Source of the DNA: Micromonospora lupini str. Lupac 08
Lineage (GTDB): Bacteria; Actinomycetota; Actinomycetes; Mycobacteriales; Micromonosporaceae
Direction of reading: 5' to 3'
DNA length: 64,000 bases
Assembly: GCF_000297395.2 (NCBI RefSeq)
Contig: NZ_HF570108.1
Span: 1-64,000 of the forward strand
The notes beneath the pieces were generated by a model. It was not told where the DNA came from. It ran no database searches and worked only from the letters and a program-made list of their open reading frames with translations. The position numbers were made by a program, and so were the translations under genes. Positions 44,000 through 52,923 of this stretch are shown here, one piece after another. Position 1 is the stretch's first letter, and each line of letters opens with the position of its first letter.

Positions 44000-44015
44000 T
44001 AGCCTAACGATCGTT
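44000..44015 (+). promoter_or_regulatory. -10 element and palindromic operator of the carboxyltransferase gene
   Basis: TAGCCT (44000-44005) fits a TANNNT -10 box, and the adjoining perfect palindrome AACGATCGTT (44006-44015) would sit on the transcript start. AACG-N2-CGTT is a common TetR-family operator form in fatty-acid and branched-chain catabolism. The TetR gene at 38411 is a candidate binder. Confidence 0.5.
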
Positions 44016-44042
44016 CAGGTCAGTACGGGCGAGGGAGTCGGC

Positions 44043-45575
44043 GTGACGCTCGACGGTGAGGCGCTGGAGCAACTGCGCAAGCGGGCCCGGTCCGGCGGCG
44101 CGGACAAGTACCACGCGGCCAACGAGGCCAAGGGCAAGCTCTTCGCCCGCGAACGCGTCGCGCTGCTTGTCGACGAGGGCTCGTTCGTCGAGGACGGCCT
44201 CTACGCCAACGCGCTCGCTGAGGGGCTGCCCGCCGACGGCGTGGTCACCGGCACCGCCACGATCGACGGCCGGCAGGTCTGCCTGATGGCCAACGACTCC
44301 ACCGTCAAGGCCGGCAGTTGGGGCGCTCGGACCGTCGAGAAGATCATCCGGATCATCGAGCGGGCGTACGGCGCCGGCGTGCCGATGGTCTACCTGGTCG
44401 ACTCCGCCGGCGCCCGGATCACCGACCAGGTCGACCTCTTCCCCGGCCGGCGTGGTGCCGGCAAGATCTTCTGGAACCAGGTCCGCGCCTCGGGCTCGAT
44501 CCCGCAGGTCTGCGCGCTGTTCGGCCCGAGCGCCGCCGGTGGGGCGTACATTCCGGCGTTCTGCGACGTGGTGGCCATGGTCGACGGCAACGCCAGCATG
44601 TACCTCGGCTCCGACCGCATGGTCGAGATGGTCACCGGGGAGAAGACCACCCTGGAGGCGATGGGCGGGGCCAAGGTGCACACCGCCGAGTCCGGCGTGG
44701 GGCACTTCCTCTGCAAGACCGAGGCCGACGCGCTCGACGTGGTGAAGACCTACCTGTCGTACCTGCCGGCGAACTGGACCCAGGCGCCGCCGGCCGCGCC
44801 GGCGGTCGCCGCGCCCGCGAAGGTCGACCTGGCCGCGCTCGTGCCGGCCAGCGAGCGGCAGGCGTTCGACATGCGGCGGTACGTCAAGGGACTGCTCGAC
44901 GAGGGTTCCTTCTTCGAGATCCAGGCACTGTGGGCCAAGGAGCTGACCATCGGGTTCGGCCGCCTCGACGGCCAGGTCGTCGGCGTGCTCGGCAACAACT
45001 CGATGTTCAAGGGCGGCGTGCTCTTCGTCGACTCGGCCGACAAGGCCACCCGCTTCGTGCAGCTCTGCGACGCGTTCAACGTGCCGCTGCTCTTCCTCAG
45101 CGACGTGCCCGGCTTCATGGTGGGCAGCGCGGTGGAGAAGCAGGGCATCATCCGGCACGGCGCCAAGATGATCACCGCGATCTCCGAGGCGACCGTCCCC
45201 AAGATCTGCGTGGTGGTCCGCAAGGCGTACGGCGCCGGCCTCTACGCGATGGCCGGCCCCGGCTTCGAGCCGGACGCGACAATCGCGCTGCCCACCGCGA
45301 AGATCGCCGTGATGGGCGCCGAGGCCGCCGTGAACGCCGTCTACGCCAACAAGATCGCCGCCATCGCCGACGCGGACGAGCGGGCCGCGTTCGTCGCCGC
45401 CAGGCGCGCCGAGTACGAGCAGGACATCGACGTCGTCCGGCTGGCCAGCGAGCTGGTGGTGGACGCCATCGTCGAGCCGCACGACCTGCGCACCGAGCTG
45501 GTCCGTCGCTTCGCGGCGGCGCGTACCAAGGATCGGCACTTCTCCCGGCGTCGGCACGGCGTCACCCCGGTCTGA
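44043..45575 (+). CDS. acyl-CoA carboxylase carboxyltransferase (beta) subunit
   Basis: 510 residues with two crotonase-fold halves. The N-half has the acyl-CoA pocket (VYLVDSAGARITDQ; FGPSAAGGAYIPAFCDVV), the C-half the biotin pocket (FLSDVPGFMVGSAVEKQGIIRHGAKMI split by the GF loop; YGAGLYAMAGPGFEP). It moves CO2 from carboxybiotin to an acyl-CoA (propionyl-, methylcrotonyl- or acetyl-CoA). Next to an acyl-CoA dehydrogenase and with HMG-CoA lyase nearby, methylcrotonyl-CoA is plausible, but motifs do not settle it. GTG at 44043 with GGGAG; a frame 34 codons longer overlaps the operator. First gene of a two-gene operon. Confidence 0.92.
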   Translation: MTLDGEALEQLRKRARSGGADKYHAANEAKGKLFARERVALLVDEGSFVEDGLYANALAEGLPADGVVTGTATIDGRQVCLMANDSTVKAGSWGARTVEKIIRIIERAYGAGVPMVYLVDSAGARITDQVDLFPGRRGAGKIFWNQVRASGSIPQVCALFGPSAAGGAYIPAFCDVVAMVDGNASMYLGSDRMVEMVTGEKTTLEAMGGAKVHTAESGVGHFLCKTEADALDVVKTYLSYLPANWTQAPPAAPAVAAPAKVDLAALVPASERQAFDMRRYVKGLLDEGSFFEIQALWAKELTIGFGRLDGQVVGVLGNNSMFKGGVLFVDSADKATRFVQLCDAFNVPLLFLSDVPGFMVGSAVEKQGIIRHGAKMITAISEATVPKICVVVRKAYGAGLYAMAGPGFEPDATIALPTAKIAVMGAEAAVNAVYANKIAAIADADERAAFVAARRAEYEQDIDVVRLASELVVDAIVEPHDLRTELVRRFAAARTKDRHFSRRRHGVTPV

Positions 45576-45649
45576 CCCTCGCCCCACCCCACAGCGATCC
45601 GCCCGCGGCGTCACGAGCACCGCGGCGGCCGTCCACCCAGGAGGATGAG

Positions 45650-46798
<1,149 letters not shown>

Positions 46799-46815
46799 CC
46801 CGGCGAAGCCCCGGC

Positions 46816-46862
46816 AATCCTGGACAGTTTCCGTCAGCGGTTGACGGAAACTGTCCAGGATT
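46816..46862 (+). terminator. very strong 21-bp hairpin after the acyl-CoA dehydrogenase
   Basis: Perfect 21-bp arms (46816-46836 and 46842-46862; inner part GGACAGTTTCCGTCA / TGACGGAAACTGTCC) with a 5-base loop, followed by TCTCTT. It starts 18 bases after the stop. GC content is lower than in other hairpins here, so it may be a dispersed palindromic element used as terminator. Confidence 0.75.
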
Positions 46863-47030
46863 CTCTTCGGGCACCGGTCGTGAACGGGCGCGGCGTGGGT
46901 CGCCGACCTCTGGCGTCGGCCTGTCGTGGTGGGAGGGCCAGCCGTTCGGCTGTCGGATATCGGCGAGCGGGCGTCGGCAGACCGACGTTCGACTGCCGAT
47001 GGTCGGAGTCGATCCGTACTCTTCGTGCCC

Positions 47031-49724
47031 ATGACTCCGGATCATGATCGGTCGCGGAGCCCGGCCGGTCGTACCGGGCTGCCGGAGCTGCTCCGTGCCC
47101 ACCGGCGCGCGGCCGGCCTGACCCAGGCGGAGCTGGCGTCCCGTGCCGGGGTCGGCGTGCGGACGGTACGGGACCTGGAGCGCGGCCGGTCGGTCCGGCC
47201 CCAGCGCACCACGGTCGAGTTGCTGGCCACGGCGTTGGAGTTGGCCGGCGCCACCCGGGCGGCGTTCCTGGCCACGGCCCGCGGCGCCACCGGCGGTGAG
47301 CGGCCCCGGACCGACGTCATCTCGGGCACGCTCGGGGTCGGCGCCGGCGTCACATCGACTGCCGAAGCTGCCCGGGCCGCCGCTCCGGTCGCCCTTCCAC
47401 CACCTGTCGCCCTGATCGGCCGCGACCGCGACGTCAGCGAGCTGGCCGGAATGCTGACCGCGGAGCGTGGCCCCCGACTGGTGAGCCTGGTCGGGCTGGC
47501 GGGTGTCGGCAAGACCGCGCTCGCGCTCGCCGTCGCCCACGCGGTGGCCCGCGCACATCCGGGCGGTGTGGCCGGCGTGCTGGTGGGCGAGGGCTCGGAC
47601 GGTCCGGACGTCCTCGCCGCCACGATGACCGTCCTCGGCGCGGCCCGGCTGCCGGAACTCGTCGCCCGGCTCGCCGGCCGGCCGGCACTGCTGGTGATGG
47701 ACGCGGTCGAGCGGGCCCCCGGTCCGGTGGCCGAGACGCTGCACCGGCTGAGCACGGTGTTGCCGTCGTTGCGGGTGCTGGTCACCGGACGGCACCCGGT
47801 CGGGCTGCCCGGCGAACGGGTCTGGCCGGTCGCCCCGCTCGAGGTGCCACCGCCGGACGCCGAGCACTCCGGGCCGGCCACGCTCGGTTCGTGGCCGGCG
47901 GTCGCGCTGTTCACCGCACGGCTCGCCCAGGTCCGTCGGGAGCCGCCGACTCCCGACGAACTGCCGGCGTTGGCCGCCCTGGTCCGTCGGCTGGGTGGCC
48001 TGCCGCTGGCCATCGAGCTGATGGCCGCCCGGGGCCGGCTGCTCGACCTCACCGAACTGCTCGATCGGTACGGCGACCGTGTGCTCGACCTGACCACCTC
48101 GGCCGACCCGGCGGCCCGTACCCGCTGGGACGCCCCGGAGGCGGCCACCCGCCGCCCGCCTGCCACCGATGCCACCCGGGCGGCGGTGGCGGTGACGCTG
48201 CGGGACGCGGTGGCGACCAGCTACCGCCTGCTCGCGCCGGCCGAGCGCGACGCGCTGCGGCGGCTCGCCGTGTTCGGCAACCGGTGGTCGGTGGAGCTGG
48301 CCGAGGAGATGCTCGCCGACGAGGCCGACCGGGACGGCACGGTCGCCATCGATCCGGTCCCGCTGCTGGACCGCCTCGTCGAGCTCGGCCTGTTGAGCGT
48401 TCGCGGCACCGGGCCGTTCCGGTTTCGTCTGCTCGACGCGGTCCGTGACTTCGCCATCGAGCAGGCCGTGGGTGGTGGCGAGCTGACCTGCGTACGGCGC
48501 CGGCATGCGGAGGTGGTCGCCCGCCTCGTGGCGCGGACCGCCTCGGACCTGGCCGGCCCCCGGATGCTCGACGCGGTGCACCGGCTCGACGAGGTGAGCA
48601 GCGACATCAGTACGGCGCTGGCCCACGCGGCGACCGACGACCCGCTGACCGCGCTCCGTCTGGCGGCCTGCCTGCCCCGCTGGTGGCGCTTCCGGGGGCG
48701 CGATGTCGCCGGGCGGCAGTGGTTGCGGCGGTTGCTTGCCGACCCGCGAACCGCCGACGCGGACCCGATCCTGCGCGGCTGGGCCAGCCTCGGGGTGGCC
48801 CGGCTCGCCGCCGAGCACAGCGCAGAGGCCGACGAGTTGCCGACGGCGCGGGCCGCGTTGGAGACGTTCCGGCAGGCCGGCGACGTGACCGGCGAGCTGG
48901 AGGCGCGAAGTGTGCTCGGTGCGCTGTTGACCACCGTCGGTGGGCACGACGAGGCCCGGGAGCAGGCCGAGGCGGTGCTCCGACTCGCGGCCCGCAATGG
49001 GCGGACCAGGGATCTGGCGGTGGCGCAGAACAGCCTCGCCTGGCACGAGATCCGGGTCGGTGACCTGGGCGCGGCACGCCGTCGGCTGGCCGCCGTGGAC
49101 CGGCTCGCCGCCGAGGGCGGTGAGCAGCGGTTGCGGGTACTGGCCTGGGCCAACCGGGCCGAGGTGTCCCGCCTGGAGGGCCGGTACGCCGACGCCGTCG
49201 ACCAGGGCCGGCGCGCTGCGGCGGCACTGTTCGAGTTGGGTGACCCGGGGCATCGACGGCGGGTGCTCGGGACGGTCGGGCTGGCGCTCGCGCAGGACGG
49301 GCGTGTCGCGGAGGCGACCGAGGTGCTCACCGAGCTGCGTGCGGGGGCCGCCGAGGCCACAGTTGTCGTGCCGGGGCAGCAGTGGGTGGAGCGGGTCGGG
49401 CTCCCGCGACCGCGCTCGGACGAGACGGTGTTGTCCTGGGGCGGGCCGGAGGCGGGAATCTGCGCGCTGATCGAGGGGAACCTGGCGCTGCACCGGGGTG
49501 ACCGGGAACTGGCGGCGGAGTGGTTCGCCGCCGCCGCCGAGGCCGGTCACGATCGGCGGGACGTGGTGGAGGCGCTCGTGGGCCTCGCCGCGAGCACGTC
49601 GGACCCGACGGTCCTCGATCGTCTCGACCGGGCTTGCGAGGAGAGTGGCATCCGGTTGCTGCCGCAGGAGTCCGGACTGCTCTATGCGCTGATGGCCGCG
49701 CGGGGCGGGCCCGCCGAGCGTTAG
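47031..49724 (+). CDS. XRE-STAND(NB-ARC)-TPR regulator
   Basis: 897 residues. N-terminal XRE helix-turn-helix (LPELLRAHRRAAGLTQAELASRAG and VRTVRDLERG, about residues 15-75). A STAND ATPase follows with Walker A GLAGVGKTALALAVA (near 155-170), Walker B PALLVMDAVE, an RxP-type TGRHP motif and GLPLAIELMAARG; a winged helix comes next (ERDALRRLAVFGNRWSVELAE), and TPR-like repeats make up the last 350 residues. This is the AfsR-like architecture of signal-triggered actinobacterial regulators. TACTCT (47017-47022) eight bases before the ATG suggests a leaderless transcript. Target genes and ligand unknown; it sits alone. Confidence 0.88.
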   Translation: MTPDHDRSRSPAGRTGLPELLRAHRRAAGLTQAELASRAGVGVRTVRDLERGRSVRPQRTTVELLATALELAGATRAAFLATARGATGGERPRTDVISGTLGVGAGVTSTAEAARAAAPVALPPPVALIGRDRDVSELAGMLTAERGPRLVSLVGLAGVGKTALALAVAHAVARAHPGGVAGVLVGEGSDGPDVLAATMTVLGAARLPELVARLAGRPALLVMDAVERAPGPVAETLHRLSTVLPSLRVLVTGRHPVGLPGERVWPVAPLEVPPPDAEHSGPATLGSWPAVALFTARLAQVRREPPTPDELPALAALVRRLGGLPLAIELMAARGRLLDLTELLDRYGDRVLDLTTSADPAARTRWDAPEAATRRPPATDATRAAVAVTLRDAVATSYRLLAPAERDALRRLAVFGNRWSVELAEEMLADEADRDGTVAIDPVPLLDRLVELGLLSVRGTGPFRFRLLDAVRDFAIEQAVGGGELTCVRRRHAEVVARLVARTASDLAGPRMLDAVHRLDEVSSDISTALAHAATDDPLTALRLAACLPRWWRFRGRDVAGRQWLRRLLADPRTADADPILRGWASLGVARLAAEHSAEADELPTARAALETFRQAGDVTGELEARSVLGALLTTVGGHDEAREQAEAVLRLAARNGRTRDLAVAQNSLAWHEIRVGDLGAARRRLAAVDRLAAEGGEQRLRVLAWANRAEVSRLEGRYADAVDQGRRAAAALFELGDPGHRRRVLGTVGLALAQDGRVAEATEVLTELRAGAAEATVVVPGQQWVERVGLPRPRSDETVLSWGGPEAGICALIEGNLALHRGDRELAAEWFAAAAEAGHDRRDVVEALVGLAASTSDPTVLDRLDRACEESGIRLLPQESGLLYALMAARGGPAER

Positions 49725-49943
49725 TCGGACGCCCGTGGGTGGCCGGTCGGACGGGGAGTGGCGCGAGCGAAGAGCCCCCTTGGTGCTACCCCTCGCTGTT
49801 CGCCCGCGCCGTCACCCCCCGGTGATTCCCCGGTGGACGAAAGCCTGCCACCGCGGACGTGGTAGAAGGTGCTCTTCAGGAGGTTTGTCCGGTCTGCAAC
49901 GCCACTTCTGCCGGTCTTTCTGCCGGTGCTTCGACACCTGCCG

Positions 49944-50450
49944 TCAGGCCGGGTCGCAGTCGTCGGCGTCGGCCGCCTCCTGATCGGTGCTGCCGGCGGT
50001 GGCACCGGGGTGGACGGCGTCCCGCACTCGACGCAGGCCGTCGAGGAGTGCCGTCAGCGCCTCGGGATCGAGCTGGCCGGTGAACCACTGCTCGATGATC
50101 CGCAGATGGCCCGGCAGCGTCTCGTCGAGCCGCTGCATACCGGCGGTGGTGACCACCGCGTACGAACTGCGGCGATCGTTCGGACAGGCTCGGCGGGTGA
50201 GCAGTCCGTCGCGTTCCATCCGGTCCACCACTCGGGTCACCCCGCTGGTGGACAGTGACGTCTGCGCGGCGAGGTCGGTCATCCGCAGCTGGTTGCCCGG
50301 CGAGCGGGCCAGTCGGGTGATCACCTCGAACTCGACCGAGGAGAGGTCGTGCTCCTCGAGTTGGGCGGCGAACCGGGCCGAGAGCCCGGCGTGGACCTCG
50401 TAGAGGAGGCCAACCGCGGTGATCCGGGGGTCGTCGAACACGTTGGTCAC
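49944..50450 (-). CDS. MarR-family transcriptional regulator
   Basis: 168 residues. Winged helix-turn-helix: LSSVEFEVITRLARSPGNQLRMTDLAAQTSLSTSGVTRVVDRMERDGLL spans recognition helix and wing lead (about residues 36-85), then RACPNDRRSSYAVVTTAG as the wing. The C-terminal tail is acidic (DQEAADADDCDP). It starts at GTG 50450 and is divergent from a YceI-family gene with a 99-base shared control region containing a TGCTCAAGCA palindrome, so it probably controls that gene, perhaps in response to small phenolics or oxidants. The effector is inferred only from the family. Confidence 0.9.
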   Translation of the reverse strand: MTNVFDDPRITAVGLLYEVHAGLSARFAAQLEEHDLSSVEFEVITRLARSPGNQLRMTDLAAQTSLSTSGVTRVVDRMERDGLLTRRACPNDRRSSYAVVTTAGMQRLDETLPGHLRIIEQWFTGQLDPEALTALLDGLRRVRDAVHPGATAGSTDQEAADADDCDPA

Positions 50451-50469
50451 TCGTTAACCCTACCAGTCC

Positions 50470-50510
50470 TTGACAGAGGGAATGTTGTTGCGGTTATATT
50501 TGCTCAAGCA
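50470..50510 (+). promoter_or_regulatory. promoter and candidate MarR operator for the YceI gene
   Basis: TTGACA (50470-50475), 18-base spacer, TTATAT (50494-50499), then the palindrome TGCTCAAGCA (50501-50510) at the expected transcript start. MarR-family proteins often bind such TTGCT/AGCAA sites; binding by the divergent regulator is inferred. Confidence 0.6.
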
Positions 50511-50549
50511 GTCGTTGGGCTACTAAACAATCTTCTGGAGGACACCAGC

Positions 50550-51131
50550 ATGACCAGCAGCATCGATGCGGTTACCCGCGACTGGGACGGTCTCACCATC
50601 CCGGCGGCCGGCACCTATGTGCTGGACGCGGCGCACAAGCGGGTCGGCTTCGTCGCCCGGCACATGATGGTGAGCAAGGTCCGCGGTGAGTTCAAGGAGG
50701 CGACCGCCACCATCACCGTCGCCGAGGACCCGCTGCAGTCCTCGGTCGTCGCGACCATCCAGGGTGCCAGCATCGACACCACCCAGGGCGACCGGGACGC
50801 GCACCTGCGCAGCCCCGAGTTCCTGGACGCCGAGAAGTACCCGACCCTGGAGTTCCGCAGCACCGGCGTCAAGTCCCGCCGCGGCAACGAGTTCGTGCTC
50901 ACCGGTGAGCTGACCATCAAGGACGTCACCCGTCCGGTGGAGCTGGAGGTCGAGTTCGAGGGCGTGGGTCGCAGCCCGTTCGGCCAGGACATCTTCGGCT
51001 TCTCCGCGAGCACCGAGATCGACCGCGAGGAGTTCGGCCTGACCTGGAACGTCACCCTGGAGACCGGTGGCGTGCTGGTCGGCAAGAAGATCAAGATCGA
51101 GATCGAGGGCGAGGCCGTCCGCCAGGCCTGA
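50550..51131 (+). CDS. YceI-family protein
   Basis: 193 residues, a lipocalin-like beta-barrel of the YceI family: GTYVLDAAHKRVGFVARHMMV, the SIDTTQGDRDAHLRSPEFLD loop, PTLEFRSTGVK, LTIKDVTRPVELEVEF and FGLTWN near the end. YceI proteins bind polyisoprenoid-type lipids. No signal peptide is present, so unlike E. coli YceI this one is cytoplasmic, as usual in actinobacteria. GGAGG precedes the ATG. It has a clear promoter, is divergent from a MarR gene, and a 16-bp terminator hairpin follows, so it is probably monocistronic and inducible. Confidence 0.93.
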   Translation: MTSSIDAVTRDWDGLTIPAAGTYVLDAAHKRVGFVARHMMVSKVRGEFKEATATITVAEDPLQSSVVATIQGASIDTTQGDRDAHLRSPEFLDAEKYPTLEFRSTGVKSRRGNEFVLTGELTIKDVTRPVELEVEFEGVGRSPFGQDIFGFSASTEIDREEFGLTWNVTLETGGVLVGKKIKIEIEGEAVRQA

Positions 51132-51150
51132 TCCCCACGGATCACCGGTA

Positions 51151-51187
51151 CGCCGGGCCCGCGCCGCACGTCGGCGCGGGCCCGGCG
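51151..51187 (+). terminator. terminator-like hairpin after the YceI gene
   Basis: Perfect 16-bp arms CGCCGGGCCCGCGCCG and CGGCGCGGGCCCGGCG with a 5-base loop, 20 bases after the stop. Confidence 0.75.
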
Positions 51188-51416
51188 TCGTCTGTGCCGC
51201 ACGCGTGTGAATTGTCACGACTTGTTCGCACCCCGACGAGGTCCGACGCCGCGGGTACGGGGTAGAGATGCGGCCACGAGCGCATCCGCTCCGCCGGCGT
51301 CGGATCACCGTCGTCGGCCTCTGGCCCTGTCCAGGCGAGCGCTCTTACCGTTGATGGTTCACAATGCGCTTTCCGGGACGGCAGGATCCCGACCGCGCCG
51401 GCTGTCGGGAGGACAC

Positions 51417-52895
51417 ATGGGCAGGGACGTCTCACAGGGCGCCTTCACCCGGGAGGACCGCGTCCGCTACCGGCAGAAGGTTCGGCGGTGCCTGGACGTC
51501 TTCGCGCTGATGCTCGACGACTTCGGATTCGACGCCGACCGGCCGATGACCGGCCTGGAGATCGAGCTGAACCTGGTCGACTCGGAGGCCGAGCCGGCGA
51601 TGCGCAACGAGGAGATCCTCGCCGACATCGCCGATCCGCTCTTCCAGACCGAGCTGGGGCAGTTCAACCTGGAGTTGAACGCCGAGCCCCGGCTGATCGA
51701 GGGCGCCGGTTTCGCCGACTACGAACACGACCTGCGCAGCAGCCTCAACCGGGCCGACGAGCGCGCGGCCAAGTCCGACGCGAAGATCGTCCTGGTCGGC
51801 ATCCTGCCCACCCTCACCGAGGGCCACCTGGTCGAGGACAATCTCTCCACCAACGAGCGCTACCGGGTGCTCAACGACCAGATCGTCGGCGCCCGGGGCG
51901 AGGCCATCGAACTCGACATCCGTGGCGTCGAGCAGTTGCGGACGCACACCGACTCGATCGCCCCCGAGGCCGCCTGCACCAGTCTCCAGTTCCACCTCCA
52001 GGTCGCGCCGGACAGCTTCGCCGACTACTGGAACGCGTCCCAGGCCATCGCCGGGGTGCAGGTGGCGGTCGGGGCGAACTCGCCCTTCCTGTACGGCCGC
52101 CAACTCTGGGCCGAGACCCGGATCGCCCTGTTCAAGCAGGCCACCGACACCCGCCCGGAAGAGCTCAAGGCTCAGGGCGTACGCCCCCGGGTCTGGTTCG
52201 GTGAGCGGTGGATCACCTCGATCTTCGACCTGTTCGAGGAGAACGTCCGGTACTTCCCGCCGCTGCTGCCGATCTGCGAGGACGAGGACCCGGTGGAGGT
52301 GCTGCACGCCGGCGGAGTGCCCCAACTGGGCGAGCTGCGACTGCACAACGGCACCGTCTACCGCTGGAACCGCCCGGTCTACGACATCATGAACGACCGC
52401 CCGCACCTGCGGGTGGAGAATCGCGTGCTGCCCGCCGGCCCGACGGTGGTGGACATGCTGGCCAACGCGGCCCTCTACTTCGGGCTGGTCCGTGGTCTGG
52501 CCGAGGCGGACCGGCCGATCTGGAGTCAGCTCACGTTCAGCTCGGCCGAGGAGAACTTCCACGCCGCGGCCCGACGTGGTCTGGACGCCGTGCTGCACTG
52601 GCCCCGCTTCGGTGACGTGCCGGTCACCAAGCTGGTGTTGGACCATCTGCTGCCCGTCGCCGCGACCGGCCTGGACGGGTTCGGCGTCGACCCGGCGCAG
52701 CGGGACCGGCTGCTCGGCATCATCGAGCAGCGCTGTCGTACCGGCCGCAACGGCGCAGTCTGGCAGACCGAGGCGGTCTGGGCGGCGGAGCGCCACCGGG
52801 GCATGGACCGCAGCGCCGCGCTGCACCACATGGTGCAGCGCTACGCGGAACTCCAGCGCGGCAACGAACCGGTCCACACCTGGCCCGTCGACTGA
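51417..52895 (+). CDS. glutamate-cysteine ligase family protein
   Basis: 492 residues of the carboxylate-amine ligase (GCS2-like) family: GLEIELNLVDSEAEPAMRNEEIL at the N-terminus, QFNLELNAEP, the DLRSSLNRADERAAKSD helix, TSLQFHLQV, and GNGTVYRWNRPVYD-like HNGTVYRWNRPVYD in the C-terminal half. Such enzymes join glutamate and cysteine with ATP. In mycothiol-using actinobacteria the product may feed ergothioneine (EgtA) rather than glutathione, but no egtBCD genes are in the window, so no symbol is given. GGGAGG before the ATG supports the start. It is convergent with a membrane protein gene. Confidence 0.85.
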   Translation: MGRDVSQGAFTREDRVRYRQKVRRCLDVFALMLDDFGFDADRPMTGLEIELNLVDSEAEPAMRNEEILADIADPLFQTELGQFNLELNAEPRLIEGAGFADYEHDLRSSLNRADERAAKSDAKIVLVGILPTLTEGHLVEDNLSTNERYRVLNDQIVGARGEAIELDIRGVEQLRTHTDSIAPEAACTSLQFHLQVAPDSFADYWNASQAIAGVQVAVGANSPFLYGRQLWAETRIALFKQATDTRPEELKAQGVRPRVWFGERWITSIFDLFEENVRYFPPLLPICEDEDPVEVLHAGGVPQLGELRLHNGTVYRWNRPVYDIMNDRPHLRVENRVLPAGPTVVDMLANAALYFGLVRGLAEADRPIWSQLTFSSAEENFHAAARRGLDAVLHWPRFGDVPVTKLVLDHLLPVAATGLDGFGVDPAQRDRLLGIIEQRCRTGRNGAVWQTEAVWAAERHRGMDRSAALHHMVQRYAELQRGNEPVHTWPVD

Positions 52896-52923
52896 TCCCA
52901 CCGGCCCTGGGTCCGACCGGCTG

